Positions 60,501 to 64,000 of a DNA stretch of 64,000 nt are shown here, in pieces (position 1 is the stretch's first letter; every line of letters starts with the position of its first letter). The position numbers and the translations under genes were made by a program. The DNA is from Hirudo medicinalis. Taxonomy: Eukaryota; Annelida; Clitellata; Hirudinida; Hirudinidae. The notes beneath the pieces are model-generated. The model was not told where the DNA came from. It saw nothing but the letters and a program-made list of their open reading frames with translations, and searched no databases. The stretch lies in contig MPNW01000257.1 of the NCBI GenBank assembly GCA_011800805.1, forward strand, positions 61,568-125,567, given 5' to 3'.

Positions 60501-63462
60501 TTTCACACAAGCACCACATTTAAAAATGAAACATTTTGGAAGTCTTGCCCCTTCAAACTTTTTTTATCCATGCAATTATCATAATTCATAGCAAATCTCA
60601 TAATTTGTAGCATGAAATTAAATTATTGAAAATATGAAATAATTCCAATAATGTCTAAAATACTCAGTTAAGCCTAAGTATTTTCAATAAATTTATTATA
60701 GTTATTTATAGTTCAACAAATAAGCAACATATGACAACCATGTTTTGCAAGCTCAAAGAGCACCCCCTCCATAACACCTGCCATCATCTTTCCTCTCAAT
60801 TCAACTTTCTCTCCTTGTTTCTTCTCTTTTCTTCCTCCTCCACCTTTTCAAAACAATTTCAAGTTCGTATATGAATTATTTGCTACACGAAGAAGTAAAT
60901 GTTAGCAATTAGTTAATAAAATATGGGATGTAATGGACAATGAGATCATGATTATGATTAAGCTTAATTAATTTTAACTGGTATGAATGACATCAAAATA
61001 TTATATTAATATGGCTAGTGAAATAAATTAAGTTTTGTTTCAAACCTCCAATGATTTCCTGTGCTGCGAAAAACAATTCGTTGTAAACATCAGCACCTTC
61101 GACATCCTCCTCTTCGTTAACTGCTGGTGATGTCTTCAGGATTCTCTTTCTTGAATCAGCCAGAGTCATCATTATTGCAAAGAATTGAGCAGAGCTTCCT
61201 TCAAACATGGCTGAAAGCAGAGACTCAGTCTGTGTCCTTGGCCAGGGAAGCTGAGCAGCAAAAATGATTGCAATGAAATTATTGAATAAATCTTCAATTA
61301 AATTAATTCCACTGCCTAACATATAGTTTAAATCCAGTTAGCAAAAGAACGACTGTTGTGAATAGGAGCCACTGAGAATGATTCTCTTGAAAATGATAGA
61401 ACTAACATGTGCTATTTCATTGAGGTTGAACTTATTGGATGGTTTCATGAAGCCACTCGGTCTCCTGCGATTCTCCACAACACATCTTCTAAACACCATC
61501 ACTGCCATCTGTTGAGCAACCAATTGAATCAGTTTTGTGCACCAAGAATTAAGACAATTAAAACATTGCCATAACAAGCACCACTTTATCAAACCTTTAT
61601 GGTAGCTGCCCTCAGAGAAACCATGAATTCATCTCCTTTTCCAAGTTGAGAACTGAGAAAATCTTTTGATTGGTCGAGATGAAATAGAAATTTCCTCGCA
61701 TGTGCCTACAATCCAAAACTTATTGACATTTTCTGAGATTTACAGTTTTATTTTATCAATTAAAATCTAAGCTTACTATTAATGTAATTGATATTGAATT
61801 GTTGGATAAATATAATTAAAAGAATGTGCGATTAATGCATCAAATACATTTATAATCATTCAAAAATTCAATGAGAAGTTATGAACAATCTTAGCTACAC
61901 AAAAGAGTTTAGGAGATATTTTTAACTAGGTTAAACAATGAGATTCATTAGATCATCAAATTAATTATGAATAGAATAATAACTAATATTACATTAGATT
62001 ATGAATTGTGTTTTGTAAGTAGCAGTAGAATCGTAAAAACAGCAGAATTGTAAGAAATTGTGGAATTGTTAGAAGTAACCACCAACCTCAGCTCTTTCAC
62101 AAAGCCCCAACTCATAGTAACACTGGCAAAGAGCAAATGACAATGTCGACTTCCATTCAATATCACTGGATGACTCCATGCAATGAACACAAAACTCTAG
62201 ATGGTTGACCAACTGAATGAGTATTTTTTAATTTTAAAATAATTAACAAATATTATTAAATTCAATAAATATCACCAAATAAATAATTTGACATGTCGGT
62301 GGCAAGTATTTTATGTTAAAAAATAATTGTAGAAAAAAATTAAATCCAACCCTGGTATGATGTCCTAGCTGCATCAACTGCTTGCTGATGACAAATACAT
62401 GAACTGTTGCTGAAAATTTAATTGTGGGTTGATATCACCATTCAAACATTTCTCAGCTTCTTTTAACAGCGAACTAAATTTTTGATATCAAAAGTATATG
62501 ATGCATAGAAATGTCAAAAGCTAATGATCAATCAATCTAATTTCTTTCTTAAGATTAACTAGTAAAGCATCTCTTTTTTTGTCAGATACAAACCATTCAA
62601 CACAAACACAGTCATCACAAACCATTCAAAATCTGCTTTTGGAGATGCTTCATTAAAAACAGAGAATCCATGATAACATGGAAGTTCCTCATAACTTTGA
62701 GACATTCATGAAGAGAATGTGGTGACACAAGGTCAATGTCAGCTTCAAATACCAAATGGTATCGACACACAAGGCGACCAATAATGGCTTCTAACTGTAT
62801 TATTTAAGAGTTTTGTTAAGTTGCTAATTAATCAGGAAAAGGATTGACACTCACTGATCGCATGGTTGCAGGATGCTTAAAATCGTGATCTGGAAATGCT
62901 TCCAGAAGCTCTTGAATGTTATCAAAATCTGTTCTGTGTATGTAGCTAAACCATTTCATCAACATCCTATCATAGCACTGACAGATGGCTATAGAGTATT
63001 CCTAATAATTAACAATTGTCAGCATCTTATAAAGTCAAGTCTTTATTAAGTCAAGTCATAATTAAACAACCTTTTTAAGTTGCAGATATCGAGCCATTTC
63101 AAGCATTTTAATCTGAACAAAATGGCATGGAAGGCGATTTTCAAAATCATTCCAGAGAGTCAAAACCATGTTATCCCTAAAAAATATTTTAAATAACAAT
63201 TCTGCCAGCAAAAGTTCATGCATAAATCTTACAATTTTTTTGTAAAATCAACAGTTTTACAACTTTCAAGAAAAGAACAAATATCACAAAAAACCCTGTT
63301 AAAACTAATGTAAACAGGATTTTTAGCTGGATCCTTCTCCCCATTTTTAAAATAAGATTCCGCTGGAAGATTATTCGTAATCTTAAGTAACGCTTTGTGT
63401 AATGGTTTCATACTTCCAGCTGTAGAAAACTTGGAAGGCGCACGAACAATTAAAGGATCACT
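43579..63462 (-). CDS. CFAP54: Cilia and flagella associated protein 54
   Basis: Very large central-pair apparatus protein of motile cilia. Roughly 60 short exons on the minus strand; the last is 43579-43689 (TAA). Clear matches to vertebrate CFAP54 run from the N-terminus: FENRLPCHFVQIKMLEMARY (63070-63178), EYSIAICQCYDRMLMKWFSY (62855-63002), CRYHLVFEADIDL (62625-62795), CVHCMESS...LCQCYYELG (62087-62213), IKMAVMVFRRCVVENRRRP (61408-61707), the diagnostic LPWPRTQTESLL...QFFAIM (61045-61255), HEPLLVAELCLTLALILEAF (59235-59400) and the Fn3-like GLTLGEKYVFALGAYDFKG (57065-57250). Larger C-terminal exons include 52548-52955, 50574-50880, 49560-49790, 47725-47950, 46670-46865 and 43750-44284. 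That half is less conserved and exon edges there are approximate. The start codon is unsettled: either Met at 63411 or a small upstream exon near 63555-63602 (MKDLQAMQINNSN). Confidence 0.88.
44542..44562 (-). repeat. Solitary hAT-like terminal repeat
   Basis: Minus strand CAGTGGCATAGCCAGGACTT is a standard hAT-type end. No partner or target duplication was found nearby. It lies in a CFAP54 intron. Confidence 0.35.
47511..47685 (+). repeat. Diverged tRNA-derived SINE
   Basis: Retains aagctcaatgggttg, cctgcatgcaatggtaaaaacaa-type head sequence, catcctgcaccccaagtg and ggaaggactatataaac. The B box is degraded. It lies in a CFAP54 intron, antisense, about 40 bp from an exon edge. Confidence 0.6.
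53493..53569 (-). repeat. SINE head fragment
   Basis: The minus strand shows gcaggttaaaatcctgcgtg and ctgcactgccaggct, with a shortened middle. It lies in a CFAP54 intron. Confidence 0.65.
54479..54550. repeat. (AAT)n/(AAC)n microsatellite
   Basis: aat triplets change to caa/aac triplets and back. CFAP54 intron. Confidence 0.9.
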
Positions 63463-64000
63463 ATAGCAACAATATTTTAAAAAAAAAAAACATTAGGAAA
63501 TTAAAACGTAATTCAAAATAAAAAATGTTTCTCTGTTAAAAAATGTTTGATATTAATATTATTTCAAAAAAAATACATTGGAGTTATTAATCTGCATAGC
63601 TTGCAAATCTTTCATTAATTTTTTTATTATCTTTCATTAAAAGTTCCTGACAGCCGAAATTTAAAAAAGGGATGATTTTTTATGCAGGAAAATTAACGCT
63701 TACATTATGTTTTTAATTTCTTTAGTTTTCACGGACTACTAGGATCCCAGATAGCATGAAATAGGAGGGCCACGTAAGGCCCCTAGCATAAACCAATTGG
63801 CAAACCCGCGGAATGTTGGCTGACTGATAAATATGTATTGTGGGCCGGTTGTTTTGCCAACTGCTTGCCATGTTTCTTATATAATGATTGGACATATTTT
63901 GTTATAATATATTGTTTCAGAAAGTTATCTACTTGAGAAACGTAAGAATATAATAACTTAGTCTGTTTAAAAGTAAAAGGTATGTAGCACGTATTAAGGT
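63463..64000. promoter_or_regulatory. Upstream flank of CFAP54
   Basis: Likely 5' UTR and promoter of CFAP54, possibly with a first coding exon near 63555-63602. A GC-richer repeat-like patch starts at about 63741; see its own entry. Confidence 0.4.
63741..63875. repeat. GC-rich repeat starting cccagatagca
   Basis: Starts tcccagatagcatgaaat and holds aggcccctagc, cccgcgg and gtgggccggttg in otherwise AT-rich DNA. The first bases resemble the CCCAGCAAGCAC end at 39314, so it may be an end of a related DNA transposon. The other end is not visible. Confidence 0.4.

Noticed and set aside
1..64000. CRISPR array, prophage or bacterial operon
   Set aside because: Spliced genes throughout; all repeats are microsatellites or dispersed transposons without regular spacers.

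Overview
The window looks like a piece of an AT-rich, intron-dense animal nuclear genome. Every protein gene but one is broken into short exons with GT-AG borders. The genes are animal housekeeping and motile-cilium genes, and the spacers hold tRNA-derived SINEs, R2-type and CR1/L2-like LINEs and hAT transposons. The set fits a ciliated invertebrate, plausibly a spiralian such as an annelid. The sequence alone does not fix the species. There is no bacterial operon, CRISPR array or phage.

Layout. 8-2801 (+): cystathionine gamma-lyase (CTH), missing its 5' end. 3969-5379 (-): RPL7L1, a ribosome-biogenesis relative of uL30. 6255-17150 (+): a 17-exon gene with coiled coils, ZU5/UPA-like domains and a C-terminal Death domain, closest in layout to DTHD1. 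One of its introns carries a broken R2-like retrotransposon on the opposite strand. 17298-21046 (-): a second CTH-family gene with almost the same exon sizes as CTH, but with alanine in place of the PLP-binding lysine. 21305-22690: a dead R2-like fragment cut by a hAT-type MITE that has a perfect 8-bp target duplication. 24155-33808 (-): a TOGARAM1/Crescerin-like TOG-array gene. 36337-38034 (-): an intronless phospholipase B-like gene. 38340-41926: nested transposons. 42337-43460 (+): NME6-type nucleoside diphosphate kinase. 43579 to about 63462 (-): CFAP54, a very large axonemal gene of roughly 60 small exons that fills the last third.

Functional links. TOGARAM1 and CFAP54 both serve cilia: the first shapes axonemal microtubules, the second belongs to the central-pair apparatus. 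The two CTH-family genes are an inverted local duplication about 14.5 kb apart: one keeps the catalytic residues, the other looks like a pseudoenzyme. The other genes have no obvious joint pathway. Two convergent gene pairs (Death-domain gene/CTH-like, NME6/CFAP54) end within 120-150 bp of each other.

Assembly. Sequence is duplicated on both sides of three N gaps (13918-14466, 15751, 20220). These duplications are probably assembly artefacts.
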